Positions 34,532 through 42,604 of a stretch of 64,000 nt of DNA are shown piece by piece. Origin of the DNA: UBA1563 sp041667115 (GTDB lineage Bacteria; Bacteroidota; Ignavibacteria; Ignavibacteriales; Ignavibacteriaceae). The notes below the pieces were generated by a model that was not told the DNA's origin, searched no databases, and saw only the letters and a list, made by a program, of their open reading frames with translations. Location: assembly GCA_041667115.1 (NCBI GenBank), contig JBAYFO010000004.1:57871-121870 (forward strand). Reading direction: 5' to 3'. Each line of letters begins with the position of its first letter. Position 1 is the stretch's first letter. A program made the translations under genes and the position numbers.

Positions 34532-37090
34532 ATGATAGCGAAGATCAAAATCTTTTTGAACAAACAATTTTCTCACATCATTCTTTTTCTTTCAGCCATT
34601 CTTGTGATGATTTGCGCGTTGAATTTATTCTATATTTTTGATGTAACCGCACAATCTAACGATGAATGTTTATGGCGCGATTCTAAGGCTGCTGGCAAGA
34701 ATAACGTCATTACCTTCGCGCTAGTTAAGGTTGGCGGCGTAACCTGGGCTGCCGGTGTACGGGATGGTGACCGGCTTGTTTCGATAAACGGAATTCTTTG
34801 CAAAAATACTTTGGATGCGAGCAGAACCTTAGATAAAGTTTCTTCCGGTGATTATGCCGTTTATGTTTTTGAAAGAAACGGAAAACAATTTACCGCTAAC
34901 GTCTACGTAAAAAAATTAATCGGATTCAACAACCTCGCCTTTACTTTATTTTCTACTTTTTGGTTGATTGTCGGTTTCTTTGTTTTAATGGCAAAGCCGG
35001 AAGGGAAAATTCAACGGTTATTTTATAGTGTGGGAGCGTTTACGGTTCTTTTTGCAATGAGCAGTTTGTTGAATAGAGGCATTCAAGTTGATAATCCAAT
35101 TTTGAAAAATATGATATTGTTCAGGGGTGTTAACATACTGATTTTCTTCGGTGGAATATTCTGGTCATTCAGCATGGTTAGATTTTTCAGCGTCTTTCCT
35201 ATCGAAACTAAACTTGAAAAAAAATCGGGGATCAGAAAAACTTTAGTCTATTCTCCTTGGATCATTTTCTTACTGCTTATGGCTGTGAACATTAAATTTG
35301 TCATTATTGATAATCTTCAAACAATGGGAATAGTGAACAATATTGTTATTAACGTTCTTATTCTCTCTTCGCTACTTATAAGCTTTATTCTACTCGTACT
35401 CGGCTATAGAAAAGTTGAATCGATAAATGAAAAACGTGCCCTTAGAATTATTATAGCGGCTTTTATCATAGGATTGGGAGCTATCATTTATATTATTCTT
35501 TTTACTGCAACAACCAACCAGGTAATTTTTAACGACCCTTTGTTATTTATGCCCATCATCTTGATCGCAGTAATTCCGGTTGCCTTCGGGTATGCAATTT
35601 TTAGATACTCGTTAATGGATATCAGAGAAGCTGTGAAAAGTACAATCGTTTACGGAACGGCGACTGTCTCAATTGCAGTAGTCTATTTTCTCATTATGCT
35701 CTTGCTGGGTCAAGTTGTCAGCAGTGCAATTGGTACGCAGTATCAGGGTATGATAGCCGGATTTGTGTTTATCGTATTTGCGATTGTGTTTCAATCATCT
35801 AAAGACCGCTTTCAGGATTTTTTAACTCAAAAATTTTATCCGGAGCAATTTGCATTTCAGAAAGGGTTGTTAAAATTCAGCGGAGATATTGCTAAAGTTG
35901 TCGGCATTGAAAATATTCTGAACTCGACTCGAGAGCTTTATGTTGATTCATTGCGGATAAGTAAGTATGGTTTAATGCTTAAAAAGAATGGAGGACTATT
36001 TCACCTTCTTCAGCAGCACGGAATAAGCGAATTTGCTCCACAGTCTTTAAAATCTTTACAAAACGTATCTAACTATTTTTCCGAACGGAAAAAGAATAAT
36101 CAAAGAATTGTTTTAGAGCGTCAAAATTTTTCTTCCGTCCTGGAAGAAGATGCCTCGGTCTTTATCAACGAAGCTATTTTCACTATTATTCCTTTAATGA
36201 TAAACGATCAGATCATCGGTTTGTTATTGTTTGGATTGAAGCAAACAGGATCTCAATTTGCCGGAAAGGATTTAGACCTGCTCATCTCAGCTTCAAATCA
36301 AACTGCAATTTCAATCGAGAACGCACGACTTTATCATTCCGAAGTAGAAAAGAAGCGTCTCGAGCGTGACTTGGAAAATGCGCGGCACATTCAACAAAGT
36401 CTTTTGCCAAAAACAATTCCTTCTATTAACAATTTAGAACTAAGCGGAGTTACTATTCCTGCCCAGCATGTCGGCGGCGATTATTACGACTTTATCAAAC
36501 TAAACAACGACAAGTTGTATATCATCGTTGCAGATGTTTCCGGAAAAGGCTTAAGCGCCGCACTGTATATTTCTAAATTGCAAACAATGATTCGCATGTT
36601 TTGTTCTGTTGAAAGATCTCCGAAAGAAATTTTAATAGAGATCAATAAAAATCTTTTCGCAGAGATGGAAAGGAATTATTTCATAACAGTTTCTTTAGCC
36701 TTAATTGATGCCGGTGCAAAGAAAGTCCGTTTTTGCCGTGCCGGTCATACGCACGCCTTGCTTATCAACGGGAATAGTTGTGAGAAAATTAAACCGGCTG
36801 GAATAGGACTTGGATTAAATAAAGGAGAGGTCTTTGATTCATCTCTTGAAGAAATTGAAATTCCGCTTGAAAAGGGAAACATACTCGCTGTTTATTCGGA
36901 TGGAATAAGCGAAGCAATGAATGAAAAGCAACAAGAGTTTGGAGAAGAAAATATCATTACAATCTTAATAAATAACGCGAACACATCTCTTGAAACAGTT
37001 CAAAGTGAAATTATTAATGGAGTAAATACTTTTTGCGGAGATGAGGAACAGCATGATGATATTACTTTAGTGCTGGTAAAATATTTATAG
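34532..37090 (+). CDS. Membrane sensor with PDZ, GAF and SpoIIE/RsbU-type PP2C phosphatase domains
   Basis: About 852 residues. A first membrane helix is followed by a PDZ-like domain outside the membrane (A-G-V-R-D-G-D-R-L-V-S-I-N-G near residue 80), then about seven membrane helices to residue 400. A GAF-like domain follows. The C-terminal PP2C domain shows G-G-D-Y-Y-D-F, V-A-D-V-S-G-K-G and Y-S-D-G-I-S-E metal-binding motifs. Such phosphatases usually act on anti-sigma-factor antagonists in stress signalling. I chose the ATG at 34532 after AAGGTGAAG; an ATG at 34487 would add a polar lead that spans the short upstream ORF in another frame. No partner gene was seen. Confidence 0.85.
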   Translation: MIAKIKIFLNKQFSHIILFLSAILVMICALNLFYIFDVTAQSNDECLWRDSKAAGKNNVITFALVKVGGVTWAAGVRDGDRLVSINGILCKNTLDASRTLDKVSSGDYAVYVFERNGKQFTANVYVKKLIGFNNLAFTLFSTFWLIVGFFVLMAKPEGKIQRLFYSVGAFTVLFAMSSLLNRGIQVDNPILKNMILFRGVNILIFFGGIFWSFSMVRFFSVFPIETKLEKKSGIRKTLVYSPWIIFLLLMAVNIKFVIIDNLQTMGIVNNIVINVLILSSLLISFILLVLGYRKVESINEKRALRIIIAAFIIGLGAIIYIILFTATTNQVIFNDPLLFMPIILIAVIPVAFGYAIFRYSLMDIREAVKSTIVYGTATVSIAVVYFLIMLLLGQVVSSAIGTQYQGMIAGFVFIVFAIVFQSSKDRFQDFLTQKFYPEQFAFQKGLLKFSGDIAKVVGIENILNSTRELYVDSLRISKYGLMLKKNGGLFHLLQQHGISEFAPQSLKSLQNVSNYFSERKKNNQRIVLERQNFSSVLEEDASVFINEAIFTIIPLMINDQIIGLLLFGLKQTGSQFAGKDLDLLISASNQTAISIENARLYHSEVEKKRLERDLENARHIQQSLLPKTIPSINNLELSGVTIPAQHVGGDYYDFIKLNNDKLYIIVADVSGKGLSAALYISKLQTMIRMFCSVERSPKEILIEINKNLFAEMERNYFITVSLALIDAGAKKVRFCRAGHTHALLINGNSCEKIKPAGIGLGLNKGEVFDSSLEEIEIPLEKGNILAVYSDGISEAMNEKQQEFGEENIITILINNANTSLETVQSEIINGVNTFCGDEEQHDDITLVLVKYL

Positions 37091-37120
37091 TTTCCCTTTT
37101 TAAAAAGTCGTTTTTTTGTT

Positions 37121-37146
37121 TCGCGCAAAGACGCAAAGAACGCAAA
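37121..37146. repeat. Short word repeat ACGCAAAG
   Basis: CGCGCAAAGACGCAAAGAACGCAAAC contains CGCAAAG-type words at 8-9 bp steps. It is one of several word-like repeats in spacers of this window. It lies upstream of the SDR gene. Confidence 0.4.
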
Positions 37147-37199
37147 CTCTTCTTATTTTTGAACCAAGCATTTAAAATCAATTTTATTGGAATAGAAAA

Positions 37200-37991
37200 A
37201 TGAACTTAGGCATACAAAACAAAACCGTTCTTGTAACCGCTTCAAGTAAAGGAATAGGAAAAGCGGCAGCTGAATTATTCGCTTCGGAAAAATGCAACGT
37301 GGCTATTTGTTCCCGCAGTGCGGTTGAGCTTGAGAAAACCGCGGCGGAACTTTCAGCGAAGTATGATAACGAAATATTCTGGATCGTGTGCGATTTGAAT
37401 AATCCTTCCGACATAAAAAACACAGTGGAAAAAGTAGAAGAGAAATTCGGCGGGATTGATATTCTTGTGAATAATTGCGGCGGACCTTCGGCGGGATTTT
37501 TTGATGAACTGAACGAAGAAAAATGGAACTTCGGATACGAACAAGTTCTTTTAAGTGTTGTCCGTTTTGTTCGTGCGGTACTTCCAAATATGAAAAAGAA
37601 GAATTGGGGAAGGATCATCAACATTACTTCAGTAGCGGTTAAACAGCCAATTGACAATTTGCTTCTTTCAAATACATTCCGTTCGGGTGTAATTGGGTTG
37701 AGCAAATCATTAAGCAATCAGTTAGCAAAACATAACATAACGGTTAATAGTGTTGCGCCGGGTTATACGTTGACGGAAAGGATTTATGAGCTTGCTGTGA
37801 ACAAGGCTAAGGTTACAGGTGAATCGCACGAAACAATTTTAGTGGGGATGACAAAAGAAATTCCGCTGGGCAGAATGGCGCGTCCGGAAGAAATTGCTTC
37901 GGCTATTGTGTTCCTCGCTTCGGAACAAGCTTCCTATATTACCGGAAATACAATTCAAATAGACGGTGGACTTTACAAAGGATTAATGTAG
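37200..37991 (+). CDS. Atypical short-chain dehydrogenase/reductase
   Basis: 263 residues with a Rossmann fold: T-A-S-S-K-G-I-G-K near residue 13, then V-N-N-C-G-G near 92. The catalytic Ser region I-T-S-V-A-V-K-Q is present, but the usual YxxxK is replaced by S-N-T-F-R-S-G followed by a Lys. This places it in the FabG-like subgroup without a complete SDR tetrad, so its enzyme activity is uncertain. The next gene starts with GTG overlapping the stop by one base. Confidence 0.8.
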   Translation: MNLGIQNKTVLVTASSKGIGKAAAELFASEKCNVAICSRSAVELEKTAAELSAKYDNEIFWIVCDLNNPSDIKNTVEKVEEKFGGIDILVNNCGGPSAGFFDELNEEKWNFGYEQVLLSVVRFVRAVLPNMKKKNWGRIINITSVAVKQPIDNLLLSNTFRSGVIGLSKSLSNQLAKHNITVNSVAPGYTLTERIYELAVNKAKVTGESHETILVGMTKEIPLGRMARPEEIASAIVFLASEQASYITGNTIQIDGGLYKGLM

Positions 37992-38971
37992 TGAAAAAGA
38001 AAAATATCTTGCTCGTCTTTACAGGCGGAACGTTCTCAATGAAGATAGACGAGAAAACCGGAGGAGCTATTCCTCATTTCTCCGGGAATGACTTGATGCA
38101 GCTAATGCCGGAAATTTATGAATTGGCGAATGTGACTATTTTCGATTTCGGAAAATATCCCGGTCCCCACATGACCCCGGAACTGATGCTTACGCTTTCA
38201 AAAAAAATCCAACAGAAAATAAATAAAAACGGATTCGACGGCGTGGTTGTTACTCATGGAACCGACACGCTAGAAGAGACTGCTTATCTTCTTGATCTAA
38301 CTCTCGATACGCCAATTCCCGTTGTCCTTACCGGATCGATGAAGAACAGTTCTGAACCGGATTGGGACGGACCCGCAAATTTAAAAGACTCAATTGCGAT
38401 ATGTTTAAACCCTAACGGCAGAAACCTTGGAGTGCTTGTTTGTTTGAACGGTGAGATAAACGCCGCAAGCGAGGTTACTAAAACACACACGGATGATATT
38501 GAAACATTTCACAGTCTTGATTTTGGAGCGCTCGGCTTTGTACAGCATGATAGAGTTATTTTCAACCGTCTGCCGCGTAAACTTGAAATTATAAAGACTT
38601 CTAAAATTGAAACCAACGTTGATCTTATAAAATGTTACGCCGGAATGGACGCGAAGTTCTTTAAATATTCGGCAGATACAAAGGTTGCGGGAATTGTTGT
38701 GGAGGCAATGGGAGTAGGGAACGTGCCCCCCAAAGCGTTTGAGGGAATTAAATACGCGGTTGAGAAGAATATTCCCGTTGTGCTGGTGTCCCGCTGCCCC
38801 GCCGGAGAAACACTTGACATTTACGGCTATCCCGGCGCGGGTAAGTGGCTGCATGAACTTGGAGTAATTTTCTCCGATTACCTAAACGGGCAGAAAGCCA
38901 GGATTAAGTTGATGCTTGCTTTAGGAAAAATGAAGAAACAAAGTGACTTGAAGAAGGTTTTTGAGGGATAA
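37991..38971 (+). CDS. Asparaginase (type I L-asparaginase family)
   Basis: Hydrolyses L-asparagine to aspartate and ammonia. The 326-residue protein has both family threonine sites: F-T-G-G-T-F-S-M near residue 10 and V-T-H-G-T-D-T-L-E-E-T-A near residue 87. No signal peptide suggests a cytoplasmic, type I enzyme. The start is GTG, sharing its last base pair with the TAG stop of the SDR gene. Confidence 0.92.
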   Translation: MKKKNILLVFTGGTFSMKIDEKTGGAIPHFSGNDLMQLMPEIYELANVTIFDFGKYPGPHMTPELMLTLSKKIQQKINKNGFDGVVVTHGTDTLEETAYLLDLTLDTPIPVVLTGSMKNSSEPDWDGPANLKDSIAICLNPNGRNLGVLVCLNGEINAASEVTKTHTDDIETFHSLDFGALGFVQHDRVIFNRLPRKLEIIKTSKIETNVDLIKCYAGMDAKFFKYSADTKVAGIVVEAMGVGNVPPKAFEGIKYAVEKNIPVVLVSRCPAGETLDIYGYPGAGKWLHELGVIFSDYLNGQKARIKLMLALGKMKKQSDLKKVFEG

Positions 38972-39008
38972 ATTTATCTTTTGTTAACCTTAAAGGCGCT
39001 TGTTTTAT

Positions 39009-39389
39009 AAATTGGGATGGGTGTTTCATCTTTGCGGTCGGGAGTTTCCTTCTTGCGGTCGAGAGTTTCTTCGATGCGGGTGGAAGTTTCATAAGTCAAC
39101 ATGGGAGATTTACAAATCAGATTGAGAGTTTCATAAATACGGGTGGGTGTTTCATGAATACGGATGAAAGTTTCATGAATACGGGTGGGTGTTTCATGAA
39201 TACGGATGGGAGTTTCATGAATATGGATGGGTGTTTCATGAATATGGATGGGTGTTTCATGAATATGGATGGGTGTTTCATGAATCGGGTTGAGAGTTTC
39301 ATCTTTACGGAGGGGAGTTTCACAAATCAACATGAGAGTTTTATGAATGGAGGAGGCTGTTTCCTTTTTACGGAAGCTCGTTTCTAAAG
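39009..39389. repeat. Array of eighteen 21-bp units
   Basis: The anchor GTTTC (GATTT or GTTTT in two) recurs at exactly 21-bp steps 18 times, from 39023 to 39380. Central units are close to AATATGGATGGGTGTTTCATG, while edge units are more divergent, as expected of an old array growing from the middle. Because 21 is a multiple of 3, several frames are open on both strands, e.g. a minus-strand H-E-T-P-I-H-I repeat; I do not call these genes. The array ends about 95 bases after the stop of the lipoprotein gene 39484-40506. Confidence 0.9.
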
Positions 39390-39483
39390 TAGATAAGCCA
39401 CGTATTTATTGCTTTTGAGGTCGTGGATAATTTATTGGACATAACCAATTAATATTATAGCACCTTTTTCTGTTTCCAATTTG

Positions 39484-40506
39484 TTATTCTTTTTGTTTAC
39501 CATGGATTATTATGTTTGAAAAACTTGGAACATCTAACGCCAAAAAAAACACCTCTTTGTCAAATATTGCAGCACCGCTAATGGATGTTTGACTATTAAA
39601 TTTATACAAATACTCTATATCACTCCCATTGTAATGTGCTATGCCATCTAACATCCTTATGAAAATATCTTTTTTACTTCTTCCAAATATTTGCCCCCCA
39701 AAATTTGGATCATCTACTCTAAAGTATAAACTTAACCCTTGAGGAGTACCAATCTTTATTTCTTTTCCAATAATTGCATACAAGTAACCATCAACTTCAT
39801 GAACATCAGTCCAGGTTGATGGGCTAAATGGTTCTTCATAAATTAAATGGAGTGTATATCCATCAAAATCAAACAAACCCGCGTATGAATCATGACCAGC
39901 TCCCGATAAATAGTAGTTATTACTAGTTTTTATCCCTCTTCTTATTCTTTGGAATTGATAGGGAACAGATAAAATATTTGCTTCAGACCATTTTTCTCCG
40001 TTATAATGCAATATGATTCCCTTTCGCACAGTTCCGCTGTCAGCATAACCAACTGCAAACAGATTGTTGGATGAGTCTCCCCAAACATCAAAAAATCCTA
40101 TTCTATATCCGTTTTTTTTATAATTGATACTTTCAAGCCATCCTTCTCCGTTATTATGCCAGATTCTCCCCTCATTGCCACCAAGCCAAACATTGTTTTT
40201 ATCAAAACCCCAAACAACATTAGGACTTATTCCTCTCGATATACCGTCCGTTTTCCACTTAGCACCATCATAATGCCAAATTGTTTGGTCGAGTCCCCCG
40301 CCTGGTCCAACAGCCCAGACATCATTTGGAGTGCTCCCCCAAATACTGTATAGAACAGTAAAAGGAATTTTTAACGTATCCACCGTCCATACATAATCTC
40401 TTCTGCCGGGTTGTGTGTTGTCTATAACTTCAGTTGGAGATTTTTTACAGCCAAGGTTAAGAAGTACAATACAAACAAACACAAAAGAGAGAATATGTTT
40501 TTTCAT
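39484..40506 (-). CDS. Lipoprotein with beta-propeller-like repeats
   Basis: A lipoprotein of about 340 residues with lipobox L-N-L-G-C-K-K-S. The body has repeats such as S-P-N-V-V-W-G, D-V-W-G-D-S-S-N-N-L-F-A-V-G and H-Y-N-G-E-K-W, as in a beta-propeller. It resembles the lipoprotein at 25942-27246 but lacks its fibronectin-like domain. I chose the ATG at 40506 (MKKHILSF); an upstream TTG at 40548 adds no signal. Function unknown. A 21-bp repeat array follows its stop. Confidence 0.7.
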   Translation of the reverse strand: MKKHILSFVFVCIVLLNLGCKKSPTEVIDNTQPGRRDYVWTVDTLKIPFTVLYSIWGSTPNDVWAVGPGGGLDQTIWHYDGAKWKTDGISRGISPNVVWGFDKNNVWLGGNEGRIWHNNGEGWLESINYKKNGYRIGFFDVWGDSSNNLFAVGYADSGTVRKGIILHYNGEKWSEANILSVPYQFQRIRRGIKTSNNYYLSGAGHDSYAGLFDFDGYTLHLIYEEPFSPSTWTDVHEVDGYLYAIIGKEIKIGTPQGLSLYFRVDDPNFGGQIFGRSKKDIFIRMLDGIAHYNGSDIEYLYKFNSQTSISGAAIFDKEVFFLALDVPSFSNIIIHGKQKE

Positions 40507-40564
40507 AATTCCATTTACGGTCAAGGTCATGATTTTTTTTAATTCCAATGTAACTGCCTCCTAT

Positions 40565-41173
40565 TTAATTGCCAAGATTAATTTCAATTCCAACCAAGTA
40601 ACTAAAGAAAGAATAATTAACGCCTCCGCCTGCAAGGGCAAAGGCAGAGGCACCGGTTTGGTAACCGGCAATAGATAATACATTAACTTTATTATTCCAG
40701 AGCGGGAGAGCTAACTTTGCGTTTGTTCCCAACGAGAAAACAGTGTTTGTGGCTCCGGTTATATTTTCAATTGCAACTGAAGGTCCGACCGAGAGTGTAA
40801 CGCTATAAATTTTGAATAGTGAGAAATCTACTTCCAGTTTCAGCCCTTTACTTATCATCGTTTCTGAAGGAATCTGTCCAAAGAAAGTATTACGCTCATT
40901 ACTCTTTGCTTTCCAGTAAGTAAAAGCTATTATTGGATGAACTTCACTCGATAAATTAAATTTCAGAAATAATTCAAAAGCAATATCTCTATTGAATTTA
41001 TCGGAGCTAGTTTTAGTTAAGTTTGAGGAATGCGAGCCTATTTGAAAACCGATTTTAGGTTGGAGTTCCGTAAGCTTTGAACTTTTAATGTTCAAAGTAT
41101 CTTTGTTTTGGCTTAAGCTGAAAGAAGAAAATACAATGGAGGATACAATTATGAGTGCTAGATAAATTTTCAT
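40565..41173 (-). CDS. Secreted, probably beta-barrel outer-membrane protein
   Basis: 202 residues with a signal peptide (I-Y-L-A-L-I-I-V-S-S-I-V-F-S-S-F-S-L-S-Q). The rest shows alternating polar and hydrophobic residues and many Gly/Ser/aromatic residues (G-F-Q-I-G-S-H, L-S-V-G-P-S-V-A-I, V-G-I-E-I-N-L-G-N at the end), typical of small outer-membrane barrels. It lies just upstream of the GCKKS lipoprotein gene in the same direction. Exact family not recognised. Confidence 0.6.
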   Translation of the reverse strand: MKIYLALIIVSSIVFSSFSLSQNKDTLNIKSSKLTELQPKIGFQIGSHSSNLTKTSSDKFNRDIAFELFLKFNLSSEVHPIIAFTYWKAKSNERNTFFGQIPSETMISKGLKLEVDFSLFKIYSVTLSVGPSVAIENITGATNTVFSLGTNAKLALPLWNNKVNVLSIAGYQTGASAFALAGGGVNYSFFSYLVGIEINLGN

Positions 41174-41212
41174 ATTTGAAAATCCCTGGGTTTAGTAATT
41201 ATTTAATCTTAC

Positions 41213-41510
41213 TTATTGTTTTCTACTTCTCCAATAAAACGGTTTGCGGTGTAAATGCATAACAGCTACAATTTGAATTTTCTTTTTACTGCTTCTGTAA
41301 ATCACTGCATAAGGTAAACCGGTGAAGGAAAAACCGGAATGTGCCAAATTTATATTTTAACCAAAAGTTCGGACTGTGTACTATTTTCTTTAACACATCT
41401 TCAAAATCATTGAGGAATTCTAACCCCAACCCTTTAACTTTTTCTTCGTACCAGCTTACGGTTTCTTCAACTTCAATTGCTGCGTCCGGATGCAGTTCAA
41501 TTTGATGCAT
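41213..41510 (-). pseudogene. ParE/RelE-type toxin gene broken by a one-base insertion
   Basis: Starts MHQIELHPDAAIEVEE, continues through F-W-L-K-Y-K-F-G-T-F-R-F-F-L-H-R-F, then runs to an early stop. Removing one base at about 41315 restores P-Y-A-V-I-Y-R-S-S, I-V-A-V-M-H-L-H-R-K-P-F-Y-W, exactly the expected ParE ending. The intact length would be about 98 residues. The antitoxin gene just upstream is intact and overlaps it by 14 bases. A sequencing error at this base would be the alternative. Confidence 0.8.
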
Positions 41511-41736
41511 GATATTTAAGTTCGATCTTTTCTTTAACTGCTTCCCACGGAACGGACGCTACAATGCACGAGTCTAACTCAGAAATTCTTTTCTGGATTT
41601 CCTTTTCCCATTCAAGTTCCGAATCTTTATCAATTTCATTATCAATGCTGATAAAAAGTTGTCTTGCCGCCGAAATTCTTTCGTCCGCAGGAAGCTGCAA
41701 TAATTGATCTACTAATTGTTGTGTAATCGCGTTCAT
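41497..41736 (-). CDS. Addiction-module antitoxin component
   Basis: A 79-residue protein of the family usually paired with ParE-like toxins: L-L-Q-L-P-A-D-E-R-I-S-A-A-R-Q-L near residue 12, then a Trp/Glu-rich stretch (E-W-E-K-E-I) and V-P-W-E-A-V-K at the end. It overlaps the broken toxin gene. With the toxin frame lost it may persist only as a relic. Confidence 0.78.
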   Translation of the reverse strand: MNAITQQLVDQLLQLPADERISAARQLFISIDNEIDKDSELEWEKEIQKRISELDSCIVASVPWEAVKEKIELKYHASN

Positions 41737-41768
41737 AACTATCTCAAATTTATTTATGAGAACTTAAC

Positions 41769-42584
41769 TCACTTTTGTAATTCTTCCAAATCAATTTTTT
41801 TTACGTTAAGAATGGACTGCCCCAAAAACAATTCGGCGACTTTCTTAAATGTTGTTGGAATATCGCTTACGTAAAAATCTTGATAGCCGAGGGCGTGAGA
41901 GTTTGTTTCCAATCCGATGCGGTTAATTTCCTGGCGGACAACTTCCGCCGAGGCAACGCCGGAATCAATTAATTTAACTTCACTGCCGATAACTTCTTGA
42001 ATGATCCTGGCGAGAATAGGATAATGGGTACAGCCGAGAACAAGTGTATCAATGTTCAAGCCGCGGAGTTCTTTCAAATATTCTTCGGCGATTAATTTCG
42101 TGGCTTCGTGGTCTATCCAGCCTTCTTCGGCAAGGGGAACAAAAAGAGGACAAGCTTTCTCAAACACTTCAACACCTGAATCGTTTTTCTTCAATTCATT
42201 TAAATAAGCGTGATTAGAAATGGTCGCTCTTGTGCCGATAACTCCAATACGTTTGCTTTGCGAATGCTTTAACGCAAGCTGCGAACCGGGAGTTATCATT
42301 CCGATGATAGGCACGGTGAATTTTTCTTTTAAAACATTTAACGCAATTGCCGAAACCGTATTACACGCAACAACAATCGCTTTAACATTTTTTTCAATTA
42401 AGAAATGAGCGTCTTGCAGTGCGTATTCAATAACGGTGTCGTTCGATTTTGAACCGTAGGGAACGCGTGCGGTATCTCCAAAATAGACGATGCTTTCGTT
42501 CGGCAGTGTTGAAGCGATTTGCCGTACGACAGTTAATCCGCCGATACCGGAATCAAATACGCCAATCGGTTTTGCTTTTTCCAT
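41769..42584 (-). CDS. murI: Glutamate racemase
   Basis: Makes D-glutamate for peptidoglycan. The two catalytic cysteines are seen in V-V-A-C-N-T-V-S-A near residue 73 and V-L-G-C-T-H-Y-P near residue 183. The start motif reads P-I-G-V-F-D-S-G-I-G-G-L. I chose ATG at 42584; a TTG at 42593 has a better-spaced AAGGA and would add three residues. It is the last gene of the queF-glnD-murI string, 12-21 bases after glnD. Confidence 0.94.
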   Translation of the reverse strand: MEKAKPIGVFDSGIGGLTVVRQIASTLPNESIVYFGDTARVPYGSKSNDTVIEYALQDAHFLIEKNVKAIVVACNTVSAIALNVLKEKFTVPIIGMITPGSQLALKHSQSKRIGVIGTRATISNHAYLNELKKNDSGVEVFEKACPLFVPLAEEGWIDHEATKLIAEEYLKELRGLNIDTLVLGCTHYPILARIIQEVIGSEVKLIDSGVASAEVVRQEINRIGLETNSHALGYQDFYVSDIPTTFKKVAELFLGQSILNVKKIDLEELQK

Positions 42585-42604
42585 GAAGTTCAAAAATCTA
42601 TTCC

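Noticed and set aside
38974..39387. Open frames on both strands within the 21-bp array (e.g. the H-E-T-P-I-H-I peptide)
   Set aside because: A unit length divisible by three keeps several frames open at once; no ribosome site and no single favoured frame, so not called as genes.
25591..39389. CRISPR array interpretation of the 21-bp repeats
   Set aside because: Units abut with no unique spacers, and no cas gene is in the window.
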